DNA of 64,000 nucleotides from Sorex araneus (Eukaryota; Chordata; Mammalia; Eulipotyphla; Soricidae): assembly GCF_027595985.1 (NCBI RefSeq), contig NC_073311.1:32515057-32579056 (forward strand), read 5' to 3'. Below are positions 47,407-59,145 of this stretch, piece by piece; the stretch's first letter is position 1, and each line of letters begins with the position of its first letter. The notes beneath the pieces were generated by a model. It did no database searches and was not told the origin of the DNA. It saw only the letters and a program-made list of their open reading frames with translations. The translations under genes and the position numbers were made by a program.

Positions 47407-47935
47407 CTTTTTTTTAAATTTTTTTGCAATTTTTATACATTTTTTATTTTCATAAAGTAGTTCACAATAATTCATTACAGATAATAGTCAAACACCCACC
47501 CAACCAACAAGCATCTTCCCACCAAAATAAGAGGGAAGTGTGTAAAGGTTGTTGATTTTATTCTGGTGCCTTTTAAACCCATGTGTAAGAGAATAAGAGC
47601 AAGTATGTTAAAACCAAATACATGTGTGCTGCTTTAGAAAAATCAGTGGGCTAGATTATAAGAGATCATGTGGCCACAAATGCGGCTTCACGCTGCAGGA
47701 AAAACTGTGCCGCTCTCTTCTGGGAGCTTTATTTTATAGTCTCTGGATGTAGGCCATTGATGAGATTACATGGCACTGGGGACAGTTTGTGGGTATGACT
47801 GACAAGCTACTGGAAAACTGGGGATCTGGGTGGAGGAGACCCAGTCCTGATATGAGCAGGCTTGGAGATCTTAGTCACCGGCCTCGCATACTTGGGTTCC
47901 TCTGCCAAAAACTTTTCTTTCTCTTTGACTTCCCA
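47407..47935 (-). mobile_element. L1 3' UTR of an extended type
   Basis: The minus strand ends in an A-rich tail (47407-47450) preceded by an L1-type end (TGTAATGAATTATTGTGAAC), like the 22.9-kb copy. Upstream it carries the GGCCACA, CCAGAGACTATAAAATAAAG and GCAGAGGAACCCAAG modules that also occur in the long-form SOR elements at 36.0 and 54.2 kb. Confidence 0.65.
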
Positions 47936-48319
47936 AAAAGATAAGAGCATATTAACTTCTAATTACAATGAATCATTTTATGTCCATGATAGCATAAATG
48001 ATGCACATTGCAAATATTTCAATATATAATATATGGAGATATATAGAGTTAAAATAATTATATATTAATAAAATATGCTAACTAAATCAATTGCACATAT
48101 GCTTATTTTTATCTTTAAGATCCAATGCTCATATTTGTATGCATTAATATGTTTTTTGGTAGATAACATAATTTTATGTTACATATGTATATGCTTTATG
48201 TGTTTATATACATCTAGACATTGATTTAGTCTAAGTACTGAAATGTATTATTTTAAAATATATGCATTTGTGGAAGTGTTCTCTAGTTGCTTTTTAGAAT
48301 TGTTCCGTTATTTCATCTT

Positions 48320-48487
48320 CAATTTTTTTTTTTAAATTTTAGGTAGGGGTAAAATATCACTCTAAGCAGTGCTCAGGACTTTCTCAGGGATCAGTCCTGG
48401 CAGTGTTCCTCGGGGTCATATACAGGTCAGGATTCTATTTTAATTGGGGTCAGCCACCTGACCTTACCCCTGTACTCCCTCTGGCCT
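48320..48487 (-). mobile_element. Old SOR type A SINE
   Basis: GCAGTGCTCAGGACTTTCTC, CAGTCCTGGCAGTGTTCC, ending CTCCCTCTGGCC. The middle is diverged. Confidence 0.7.
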
Positions 48488-50459
48488 ATCTTCACTTTAA
48501 TTATTAAGGATGCAGCCTTGGGAGATATGATAGATATTTACAATACTGGAAAATTCACTTAACTTCAATGAATTCTCGATTCCAGAACCCATAAACTGAG
48601 GTTAGTTTTGAGAAATATTATAATTAAAGAATGCATATAATTGTACTTATCATACTATAAAATATTAATTATGGTTATTATCTGGCTTTCAAATTCGATT
48701 TTGAACTTCTTGTTTACCAGTTTTGCCTGTCTCTTTACCATTCCTGTGTCAACAGCACTTCAACTATTCTTTTTTTTTCCCCCTAACTTTACTTGTCTTT
48801 GTCCTTTACTTTGAAATTTTTACCTTTTTATTTCTTGGATATTCAATAAATATTGACCAAAAATCTATCAGATAGAATCTGATTATTTTCTCCTTGGGCA
48901 TGCATTATTGTTTTCTTAATTTATTGACTTAGAATCTGGGCTAATTATGTTGTTGTATTAGAAGAAAGGCTAGCAGGTGAGGGCCTGACATTCATTCCCA
49001 GTTTAGAGCAGTCAGGGTTGCAAAGAAAACACATTTTTTGTCATGGTCACAGATGTGCCCTTTACCCTGACCATCTGCTTAACAAATGAGCAGAAGGGGC
49101 AGGAAAAGTAATAGTAGAATGTATTGTAGAACTCAGTCCCAGCACCAAGCTTTCTAGTTTAGTAATGGCAGCAGCATCATATTCAGACTATAGAGCAGCT
49201 GAACAACTATCTTGGGCGTGATTCAGGAGCAATAGCATTTGGGCTGGCACAGTGGAGGAATTAGAGTTGGGTAGAGAGAAAAGTGATAAGAATTAAAGCT
49301 TATGTTAAAGTAGTGTCCAGCAGTGGTCCTGTGTACACTTCTTTAAATGTGCTTACTATTGCTTTCTAAAGAACTTTTATCTTTAATGATTCTTCACTTG
49401 ATCCCCTGCAAGAGGGTGGAGTAAATATCTATTTGATATTTTTAGCGCCAAGCAAATGTTCATTGTAATATATTAATGGGTAATAACAGTTTAAGTTTCA
49501 AAATGCTGTACTCTTGGTTGCTCTATCATGATTTGTCTGATTTGTGTCTCAATGTGCATATATATTCTTTAACCAGAAGATCTTTAATACAAATTTTACA
49601 GAATTAAATAGTCTGTATTATATTCATGAAAGAAATTTTGGCAAGCAGTTTAAAGGATCTTTAACCTCTCATTGCCTTCTGAATTATCATTAGGCAAATC
49701 TAAGTTGGGTTCTGTGTCAGACCATGCTGCCCCCCAAATAAAAGCACACCATTAGACTGAAAGGCATCATTAGCATTTGGAAAGGCACAAATGTAAGCAG
49801 AACTCTGAGATGAGAAAGTTTATAGAAAGAGAAAATTCATTAAGAGATAGTGCTTTACACAATGTTCAATTTTTGTCCCATCAGAGAAAAAGACAATCTT
49901 TTATTTTTTTAAATCAAGAAAACAAATGTGTTCACTAAATTGCACTTACATTTTTGACTCTTTATTTTCTTAGAACAGTTTGATCAAATACGTTTATGAT
50001 CTATGAAATACAATTGAGATTTATCTTAAAAAGAAAAAATAAACTTTGTTCTTAAGCATAAAAAATGCATCATTTGTCAAAATATTTGCTCTAGATACTT
50101 AACTTTTTGATATTTATTTTTACTTTCTATATGTAAAACACACTAATTTTAGGATTCAAGCAGAAAAATCAATGGTCAGTGACCTTTTTGAGAATAGAAG
50201 GCTAAATTTACATTTATTCATCCTAATTTCAGATTTCATTACTCAGTTATGTACTTTAATGATCAGAAACTCTATTTATGTAATGTAAATATTAGTGAAG
50301 AAAAGTAGTGGGTTAGAAGAATTATTTATAATGGCTCTTTAATTTTAAATAAGTGCAATTAGACATTTCACATGACCCTTGATTTTGCTTTTCTTTGTGA
50401 AAACTGCAGAAGAAAAATTACTTCCTTGTTAGCCTTCATTAGTCATATTTCTCTGCTCT
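48488..50459. other. Repeat-poor non-coding DNA
   Basis: About 2 kb with no clear SOR or L1. 48715-48900 may be a relic of ancient L1. The less AT-rich 48950-49300 holds no recognisable exon. Confidence 0.4.
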
Positions 50460-51835
50460 ATTCTTTTTTTCATTCAATCACAGTGAGATACAGTTACAAA
50501 GTTTTCATGTTTAAGATTCAGCCATACAGTGATCAAATGCCCATATTCCACCTGTGCACACTTTCTACCACCAATGTATCCTCCTCTCCCTCATCCTCAC
50601 CCTACCTCCATGGCAAGCAATTTTCCCAATAATCTTTCTCTGCTTTGGGGCATTATGTTTTACTTGAATTTCCCCACCACCATTCAAGCGTGCCTGTCAG
50701 GGACAGATGCTAGATAATTTATTGTCCGTTGCTTATTTTGAATATCATGGGCGCCATGGCCGCATTCTTCTAGAGTCCTAGACTGTAAATGGTTGGGTTC
50801 CAAAGACATTTCTATGGGTACTATCCATTTGGGGATTCAATTGGGCATCTCTGGATCAGGGCTTTTGGTGGGCTAATATGGCACCCAGAGGCACATTGTG
50901 GATGTGACAACCAGGCCAACGAGCAGGGGGAGAGCTGGGGAGGGACAGCCTGATGCCTCTGCCGCCATGTGGCATGGATATTTAGTCATGGAACCCGCAT
51001 ACCTGAGCCTTGCTTGTGGAAGCTCTTGGTTGCCGAGATTTCATCTGGAGTAGGTGGGGAGAGTGAACCTGCTCCATCTGGGGAGATCTGGTGAAATTGA
51101 CTTTGTATGGGGCCCAGAGAAAGCTCTGGCTCTTGGTGTCTTCTGGGACTCACTGCTGTGTCTCTGGCTTTTGATCTCTTTCGATATTTATTTATGGGTC
51201 TCTGAAGCAAGGCCAGTAATAGAGTTTATAGGGTGGCGCAGAAATTGTTGTCAGTGATTGTCTGTGCTTCCATGTATATTGGAAAGTGAGGAGAGGTAGC
51301 CCACCCCAACTCCATGAAAGTCTGGAGATTTCAGTCACAAAACCTGCATACCAAATTTTCAGTAGATTATATCTTGGTGAGGTCTGTCCTGAGACTGTGG
51401 AGTCAGGCTGGAAGTATGGTGGTGGTTTTGGATTGTGGAAGCAAGCGACTGCTGGGGGCTCTGCTTGGGCAGGCACAGGCCAGCCTGCCCCCCTCTGATT
51501 TACCCATCTGTTCAGCCATGCGCAGGTCTGAGATTAACTGTGGCTTTTGACTACTTTTGAGATTTATCTATGGATCTCTGAAATAAGGCCAATAAATGAG
51601 CTTGTATAGCTGAGCCAGAGGTGGTTTGTGGGCATGGCTCCCAAACACCTAACTTTTGGCCATTTAATCTTTTGATAAATTGGACCACCAACATTTTGGT
51701 CCCAAGATGTTGGAGTCCAGCCAAAGGCACAGTGGCAATTTTGGGGTGTCAGGAAGCCTGAAGGATGCTGCTGCTCTTGGCCCACAGGTACAGGTTGACC
51801 TGTTGGTGGCACCATATCCTCAGGTTATTTTTTTA
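50460..51835 (-). mobile_element. L1 3' end with an unusually long, modular 3' UTR
   Basis: 50460-50740 is the complement of an L1 3' end (ATTCAATCACAGTGAGATAC, then ATTCCACCTGTGCACAC, and TAGATAATTTATTGTCCGTT, matching the 24.65-kb UTR). Higher coordinates are a G/C-richer extension in the same orientation, with no ORF2. Within it, about 51160-51255 and 51537-51635 are diverged copies of one unit (CTTTTGATCTC or CTTTTGACTAC, TTTATTTATGGGTCTCTGAA), a period of about 380 bp. A TCTCTGGAT...TTGGTGGGCTAAT module matches the long-form SOR elements. Short frames over it are not recognisable proteins. Confidence 0.6.
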
Positions 51836-52129
51836 TTCTTAGGGTAACAGTTGAGGACAGTCATGTTTCTCTGCTCTATTATTCTTAGGACAACAGTTGA
51901 GAACAGGGAGAACTGTTTGTCGAATGCAGGTACTGTGTATTTCCTCTTTAAGCTTCTCTGCTTGTGCATAAAATGACTATTGTTCAAGAAATAAATCTTG
52001 CTTGGAAGGAATTTTTAGATACTGTTGAATTAAGGTAAAATTATATTTAGTTTTATTATCTCCCACTTCATTATGGACTTGTCCTTGCAACTACTGAGAC
52101 CACAGATCATAGCTTCATAAAATGATGTT

Positions 52130-52205
52130 TTTCGTTTTTAGTGTCAGGGACTAACCCTAGGGTATCATACATGCAAGTGCTCTACAACTGAGCTACAACC
52201 CAGAT
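52130..52205 (-). mobile_element. tRNA-Ala-like SINE head fragment
   Basis: The minus strand reads GGGTTGTAGCTCAGTTGTAG then AGCACTTGCATG, very close to tRNA-Ala and to rodent ID-type heads, and unlike the SOR head. Box B is degraded (AGGGTTAGTCC). The 3' part is not recognised. Confidence 0.55.
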
Positions 52206-52287
52206 TAATGAATCATTATTAATCTAATTTAATATCTCTCTATTTATAGAGACATTTTATCCAACTATGTATATATTTGATCAAATT

Positions 52288-52354
52288 ATACATATATATG
52301 TAATCAGATTGACTATATATATATACACACATATATATGTCACTGTCACTGTCA
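52288..52354 (-). repeat. (TA)n run and an isolated type B tail
   Basis: TATA/CACA alternating sequence, then GTCACTGTCACTGTCA at 52339-52354. That is exactly the complement of a type B SOR tail with no body attached: either an extreme 5' truncation or an independent microsatellite. Confidence 0.6.
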
Positions 52355-52567
52355 GAAATGCAGATCAGCCTTTCAGGCACAATCTGAAAAGAAACCATTG
52401 TGCAGTATGTAAAAAGTGCTTGGTTTTTAAAAGACACTCAGGAAATATCAATCTATCACAATTTATTTTGTGATCAAAACAAATGACTCTCCCCCCCATT
52501 CTTTTAACCCTAGAAAAAGCTACCTTTGATACATACTTAAAGGGAATTAAGAATTGTTCTTTGTTGT

Positions 52568-52695
52568 TATGGGGCCACGCCTGTTAGCGCTTCTGGGATA
52601 ACTTATGGATCTACACTCAGTGATCACTATTGTCAGGGCTCAGACTGTCATACGAATGGGAACTCAAACCTTTACCTTGTACAAGGAAAATTATT
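52568..52695 (-). mobile_element. Old SOR type A SINE
   Basis: GGGGCCACGCCTG, CACTCAGTGATCACTATTG, GGAACTCAAACC; the head is decayed and followed by a CT microsatellite. Confidence 0.65.
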
Positions 52696-52830
52696 TGTTC
52701 TCTCTCGCTCTCTCTCTCTTTCTCGTCTCTCTCTCTTCTATCTCTCCCCTCTTCCTCTTGCTTCTCTCTCTCCCTTCTCTCTCTCTGTCTCTCTATCCCT
52801 GTCTCTGTCTCTGTCTCTCTCTCTCTCATC
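52696..52830. repeat. (CT)n-rich microsatellite
   Basis: About 130 bp of CTCTCT, CTCCCT and CTGTCT units on the plus strand. Open frames on both strands are low complexity. Confidence 0.95.
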
Positions 52831-52994
52831 TTTAATATCTACACTGAGCTCTTGTGAACTCACCAAACTGAAAGCCCTGGACACTGACCAAGGAGGTAGA
52901 GGTAAGCCAAGTAGCAGGGTGGTAGAACTCCCTCTACTGAGATCCTCCTTCTCTGAAGATCTCCATACCCCACGACAGCAATAGAAAGTCCTTT

Positions 52995-53215
52995 ACTGCT
53001 AGAAAGAAAGTTCAGCCCTTAGGTAAATGCCGTGTGTGTGCTTTCCCAGGTTTCATCCCCAACACATCATGGCAGGACCTGAGCATCCCTGGGTGTGACC
53101 CCTGAGAGTGCTGAGCACCCATGGGGTGGCCATGCAGGTCTCACGAGCACGAGGCAAAATAGTGTTTGGAATGGAGCCCAGCCTCCCTGAACACTGCTTG
53201 AGAGGCACCTTTCAA
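52995..53215 (+). mobile_element. Old SOR type A SINE
   Basis: GGTTTCATCCCCAACACATC, GGACCTGAGCATCCCTGGG, GTGACCCCTGAGAG. The 3' half may be duplicated. Confidence 0.55.
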
Positions 53216-53994
53216 AAAATTATTTAATGTGGCATTTTATTTTCTCTAATTAATAAAATAACAATGACATTTGCTCGCATGAAAGTATTTTGTGTGGTAT
53301 ATTTACATTTGCTTCCATGAAGACTTTTATTAGGCAACCAATATTTTTTTAAAGTTATACTTTAGGGCATACTATTAGATTGATGGATATGTCAAAATAG
53401 TGGTTATTGGATTTAAAACTTATTCATTGCACAAAAGGAACAATAACAGTTTAATGATGTTATTGATTTGTTGAGTTTTTAATTTAAAAATATGTTTGCT
53501 TTTGTTGCTTGATTAGCTCTTTGACTTTAAAGAGTTTGTACTTAGAATGTTTGACCATATTTATTTAAAATTATAATTAAGAAAATGAGTGAATGTTAGA
53601 GAATTTTTTTTTTAAATTGGAAGAGAATGGAGCATGGGTCAGTAGTCAAAACCTTTTCCTTGTTTGGTGCTACCTCCCAGAAAGCAGAAATCAAGATTAG
53701 AAGGGTAGAAATGTATTATTGATGTTGAGTGGAAGACTTCAAAGATATTGTTATAAATTAATAACTTTATACAATGTTTTTTGACACATAAATATGTCAT
53801 ATTTTTTCTCTTATTATTAGTAGGGACTTTAGAAACACAGAGTATTTAGAGAAAATAAATTTTTTGTTACATAACTTTTAAATAACAGTCCTAGTCCCAT
53901 CCTAAACTTCTACTTCATACTGTTTAATACAATTTTTATAAGCAAAGAAACTATATCACAGAACCTGATCATGGAATGTAACAAATTTCTTGAA
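53216..53994. other. AT-rich non-coding DNA
   Basis: Nothing recognised. Confidence 0.45.
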
Positions 53995-54410
53995 TTCACT
54001 TTCATCATCATCATCATCATCCTATTGATCGTCGAATTTCTCGAGCGATCTCAGTAACGTCTCCATTTGTCACAGCCCTGAGATTTTAGAAGCCTCTCTT
54101 TTCTCGTCCTTCCAAAGAATGCCACATTGGAGTCTCTTTCAGGGTCAGTAGAATGAGACCCAGCGTTGTTACTGGTTTTGGCATATGAATACACCATGAG
54201 GAGTTTTCGAGGCTCTCCCATGTGGGCAGGAAGCTCTCTCGTAGCTAGCTAGGTTCTCCCAGAGGGAGAACTAGGCTATAAGATGTCGCTTCTGGGAGCT
54301 TGATTTTAAGTCTCTGGATGTGGACCATTGGTGGGCTTACAGGGTGCAGGAGGCTGTCCATGGATGTGACCACCTAGCTACTGGAAAATGGGAAATCTGG
54401 GCGGCAGATC
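53995..54410 (-). mobile_element. Long-form SOR-related element, best preserved
   Basis: The tail is a (TCA)n run at 54003-54020. The minus strand then reads the type B 3' part (GAGACGTTACTGAGATCGC), the extra segment (TCTACTGACCCTGAAAGAG), a diverged type B middle (GGTGTATTCATATGCC), then the CTCCCTCTGGGAGA, CCAGAGACTTAAAATC and CCATTTTCCAGTAGCT modules. There is no tRNA-like head and no poly(A). No flanking duplication was found. Confidence 0.75.
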
Positions 54411-57000
54411 ATTATTATGATCCTAATTATAATAATTCAATGAGTCTAACTGCTTTATTCTTTGTCTGATATTTATATTAATATGTGAAGAAATAATGTG
54501 TTTTTAAAATAAAATATATTTGTAAAATATATCTTATATAAAATAATATACAGTAAAGAATATCTATATGTAACTAATATCTATAAGCATATTTATACAC
54601 GTGTTAAAACTATATAGATACCTATGTACTCTATAGTGCATAGGTATAGAAGGCATAGAAGACAGGATTTGGAGTATAAGTACATATTTATCTATAACCT
54701 GTTTTAGTTTACAGATCAACAAAGTATTTGGCTTTTAGTACTGAAGTGCAATTTCTCTTCATAATTCCTTTGTACAAATTCATAGGGAATTTTAAAATTT
54801 GTAATTCAGAAAAATGAACACATTATGTGTGACCATTTTAATAGAGATTCCATTAATGATTTCTGACTTTTGTCATAGTGATATTTTTAATATTTTCCAT
54901 ACAAAATGAGGAGAAATATTTCTGATCTCACAAATATATGTATGTTTTAGTCCTGAGTCTGTGTCCTTATATAGTACTCCATTTCTTTCTCCTAAATACC
55001 ATACTCTTCTAATTCTATCATTTGTCTTCTATTTGCATATATAAAGTCAATATAGATTGGGTCTTTGAAATAATTTTAGCTTCAAATCTTTCCTCTACAT
55101 TTTCTATTACACGAACTGCTTCAGGCCAACTCTATGTGAAAGATTCTCAATTTTATTACTTGGTTGGAAGAAGCAAGAGGAAAAAGAATGTCTTAAATTA
55201 ATTTTTTAGACCATACTTTGTCCAGATTTTCTTTCTTTCATATTCTCTTCCGCCATTTTTTGTATTATTGAGTTTCTTTAAACAATGCTTTGAGCAATTC
55301 ATTACCAGTGATTCACTACTAAAATACTTTGTGAAAATGACTTCATTTTGGTTTAAGGAAAAGGAAACTGAGAAAGTGGTAGTTTTCCTCTGAAATGTTC
55401 TATTATTGAAATATCAACAAGTGCAGTTGTTAGATGTTAAATATTTTTGAAAGTTTAGGTAAGAAGAGAAAATTCACACACACATTTATTTATTTAAAGT
55501 ATTTAAAGAGTTTTCAATTCCCCATCATTATACTTCTTAAGTACACTGAATCTTAAAAAAATTGAAATTTTGAAAAAATGTAGATTTAAAAAAGTAATCC
55601 TCTACTTTTCAAAAATTTCTACATGCATTTTTATTCAATGTAATGGCACAATTTTCTATTTGGATATCTCATATTTTAAAAAATTATCTAAGTAGCACAT
55701 GTACTCATACTTGTAACCTGTTTTCCATTCTGTTTAATTTGGTCTTTTTTTTTTAATGGGTGGGTCATTATGTCTCACATGCTTCGTACATGTGCATCGC
55801 CTTTATTCTCGTAAATGTAGCAGAAATGTGCTGTCAATGTTTGTGCCCTTCGGCATTCATCAGGCACCAATTGTTTACAGAAGTGAACTGGGTAGCAAGA
55901 ATCTAAACTGCCTTGAAATCATTATATGATTAGCTTTCCCTTGTGTTCCGTGTCACCCTGAACAGACTTTCTGAAGGGCCATTTAATTCTTTCCCTGGTA
56001 CTGATCAAGGAAAGCAAAAATAGAAGCATCTTGAGACAATGTTGATTTTGAGACTAGGCATTGTTTAAAAAGAGAATGCTAGGAAACTTCGATAAAGTAC
56101 AAACATTTATCCAGGCATAATAGACAATGCCAATTATTTTGTTTCAAAGTCCAGAGTTGTTTTTAAAGCCCCTGTTCCAGTGAGTAAAATCACTGGGCCC
56201 AAAAATCACAGAGTTATTACTGGGATTATTTCTTAAAAGATAAGCACATGAATGTTAAGTAGCAAACTTGATTTTTCATGTGAAAAATGCTGAATTCTAA
56301 AATAATGAAAATTTTATGAAGCAAATAAAATTGCATGGGTATCAAATACTGATCTAATATTTTTAACAATGAGTTCATTATTCATATAAAAAATGACCAG
56401 ATCCATATAACTTGTCAAAACTGAAGACAGGATAGAAAAACTTTCCATTTTTTGAGGAAAATATTTCTGTATTTTGAGGTGAAAGAGACAAATATTTTGT
56501 TGGTAACATTCAAAATAAAATGTGCATAATTTTAATCTATCTGAATATATATTAGTATATGCCACACATATTACATTGGATATAAATACAGAGATGAGTA
56601 TTAGTAACAGTGGATGAAATATGTTCATTTTTATCTTCTAATGTACTTGAAATTATTGAATTCACAAAAAGTAGGACTACTTATTATAATTTTAGACATG
56701 TATTTGGGGATTTGATAATAAGCTTATTAATTTCAAAAGGACTCAGTTTTCCTCACTTGAAAATGGGTTTAAACAGAAGCATTAATATATTTGTTGTCAA
56801 ACTATCCTCTTTCAAAGAATACTGCTCATATAAATATCACTTTTAATAGTATTCTCTGTGTTATCTTTATAAAAAATTCCTTTGACCACTTAAGTAGTAG
56901 TGATTTTACTACTTCTCCCCTCCTCCACGTTCTCCTTTACCTTCTCCTTCTCCTCTGTTTCTACCTCAAGTTTTTCCAACAAAGGGTACTTCCAGCTTAA
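54411..57000. other. Longest repeat-free stretch of the window
   Basis: About 2.6 kb with no recognised transposon. 55750-56200 stands out as less AT-rich, with CpG-containing motifs and no low complexity. The 104-codon frame on the minus strand at 56314-56628 is hydrophobic and AT-driven and is not taken as a gene. Confidence 0.5.
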
Positions 57001-57070
57001 TGTCAGGAGGTCACACCCAGCAGTGTGAAGGCTATTCATTCAAAGCGTCACACGTGCAAGGGGAGTGTTT
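57001..57070 (-). mobile_element. SOR type A fragment
   Basis: GGAGGTCACACCCAGCAGTG matches the complement of the type A 3' end, then CACACGTGCAAGG from the head; the middle is deleted. Confidence 0.55.
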
Positions 57071-57098
57071 GACTTTTTATATCTCTAAATATCTGTAT

Positions 57099-57344
57099 CG
57101 CTGGAGCGATAGCACAGCGGGTAGGGCGCTTGCCTAGCACGCGGCCCAGCTGAGTTTGATTCCTCTGTCCCTGTCAAAGAGACTGGTAAACTACCGAGAG
57201 TATTCCACCCGCATGGCAGAGCCTGGCAAGCTACCCGTGGCGAGTTTGATATGACAAAAACAGTAACAAGTCTCACAAAGGAGACGTTACTGGTGCCCTG
57301 CTTGAGCAAACCAATGAACAACAGGACGACAGTACACAGTACAT
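57099..57344 (+). mobile_element. SOR type B SINE with perfect target duplication
   Basis: Intact TAGCACAGCGG box A; box B changed (GTTTGATTCC). Exact ATATCTGTAT duplication at 57089-57098 and 57345-57354. The tail is ACAGTACACAGTAC. Confidence 0.95.
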
Positions 57345-57354
57345 ATATCTGTAT

Positions 57355-57480
57355 ACATATAGATACGTATAGATATATAGTCATGCATATATATGCATAT
57401 ATATGCACACACATATGCATATATAGGAAATCATGCATATGTGTATGTGTGTGTGTATGTGTATAGTCATGCATATACTA
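57355..57480. repeat. TATG/CATA alternating microsatellite
   Basis: TATAGATA, ATATGCATAT and TGTGTGTA units directly beyond the type B SINE and its target duplication. Confidence 0.92.
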
Positions 57481-58967
57481 CTTTTCCTGAACACTTGAAA
57501 GAAGTAGCATCTTGGTTAGTTTTACAGTTTTTTATATACTAGAGCATATTCCATTCTTATTCTCAGGTCTCTTTCACAGGTAAATACTAGCTCCCATGTC
57601 TCCTTCATATCTATCTATCTGTATTTATGAAATGCAGCCCAAAATCATAACTTTTTCAAGTTATTATTTGTATGATTAAAAGAAAGTGCCCACAAAAACA
57701 AGCACCTGAAATAGAAAACTGTAACTAATGTATTTTGTCAGTTTATTTGTTACAAGATAACAAGATGGGATTTGTCAATGACTTCCATACTATCAGGTAT
57801 TGATAATTTACTAAGTAAAATATATTATCTTTTAAAATTTTCTGCTGCATAGCACATCCACCCCTGAAAAAAATGGTGTATAAAATGAGAAGACTGATAA
57901 ATCTTAGAAAGTTTTCTAATTAGGTTTCAAGAAGAGCTAAGAATGCCAAAGAAACTTATTTTCCATTTGAATAGAAAGAGTAGGAACCTAGAGATAAAGT
58001 AGACAGCTCTTTGGTCTTTTTTTCCGATTCCACTGGCTTTTATTTTTTTCCACATGGAAATACAGCTGCTGCAAACATTTGTTTGCTTGGTTTTGAAATT
58101 AAAAAGGGAAAGGGAAATTGACTCCATGGCAAGAATCAATTGTCTAGAAAATATTGTGTTGACTCATATTATTAGAAGTATAAATTAGTTGGTATTCTTG
58201 GATCCAAAAACTTAATAAGACTGACTCTGTACACCTTTGATCTTTTTTCTTGTATGAGAGCTACATTTTGTCATCTGAAAAGAATTTTTAAAGAATCAAC
58301 TTACAATGAAACTTTGGATGATAAATGATGCCATTTTGCTTGATTCCAAGGACTAACTTCAATGAAAAAGTTATACGCTGCATACTTTTAAAAAGTGAGC
58401 AATTAGGGTATTCAAGCTAACCTAATTTTAAAACTATGACAAATAAATTTTTATTACAAAAATACACAGAAAAAAAAGTTGAACTGGAGAAAATCATAAA
58501 CTGAATCACCAAATAAAACATGCCAGATGATAATATTAATGTGAAATCCCCTGATTAAAGGCAGATAGAGTGTAAATACAATAACAGAAACAGAACTATC
58601 TTTTCTAGTCGCCCAATTTTAATTTTGAATATTTGCTTATAAAGATATTATAGCTATATATGTTTAAAATAAGTTCCCTATCTAGAAGCACAGAAAAAGA
58701 TATATGTTTTTCCAGACTCAGGAATGAGACAAGAGTTAGCATTCTGCAGTCGTTCTCCTTATAGATAGATATACTAACTGAACAAAACATTTCATGAGAA
58801 ACCACTGAACTTTTCCTATTATATATTAAGTTCCATTTTATATCTTATACTTGTAGTAGTAAAGTGATATTTAAAGGCAATGTGAAAAAAGAGAGGAGGG
58901 CTTAAAAAGAAAATAAAAATCCACAAATTCATTCATCAAAGAAGAATTACCGTAAGAAGGAAAACGA
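57481..58967. other. Repeat-poor AT-rich DNA
   Basis: No recognisable gene or transposon. Confidence 0.45.
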
Positions 58968-59145
58968 GTGATTTGAGAGTTAGTACAAGTGTGCCTAATA
59001 AGTGCCTTGTACATCGCCTGCCTGGGTTCCATCTGTGGCACCTCAAACCTTCCAGGAGTGATTCCTGAGTGCAGAGGCAGGAATAAGCCCTGAGTGTCTC
59101 TGGATGAGACTCAGGAAAAAAAAAATTAAAAATTAAAAAGAGAAA
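58968..59145 (+). mobile_element. SOR type A SINE
   Basis: Head with TGCCTTGTACATCGCC, GGGTTCCATCTGTGG near box B, CCAGGAGTGATTCCTGAGTG, and a poly(A) tail at 59116-59125. Confidence 0.85.

Noticed and set aside
56314..56628. 104-codon minus-strand frame
   Set aside because: Hydrophobic, AT-biased and unlike any family I know; probably chance.
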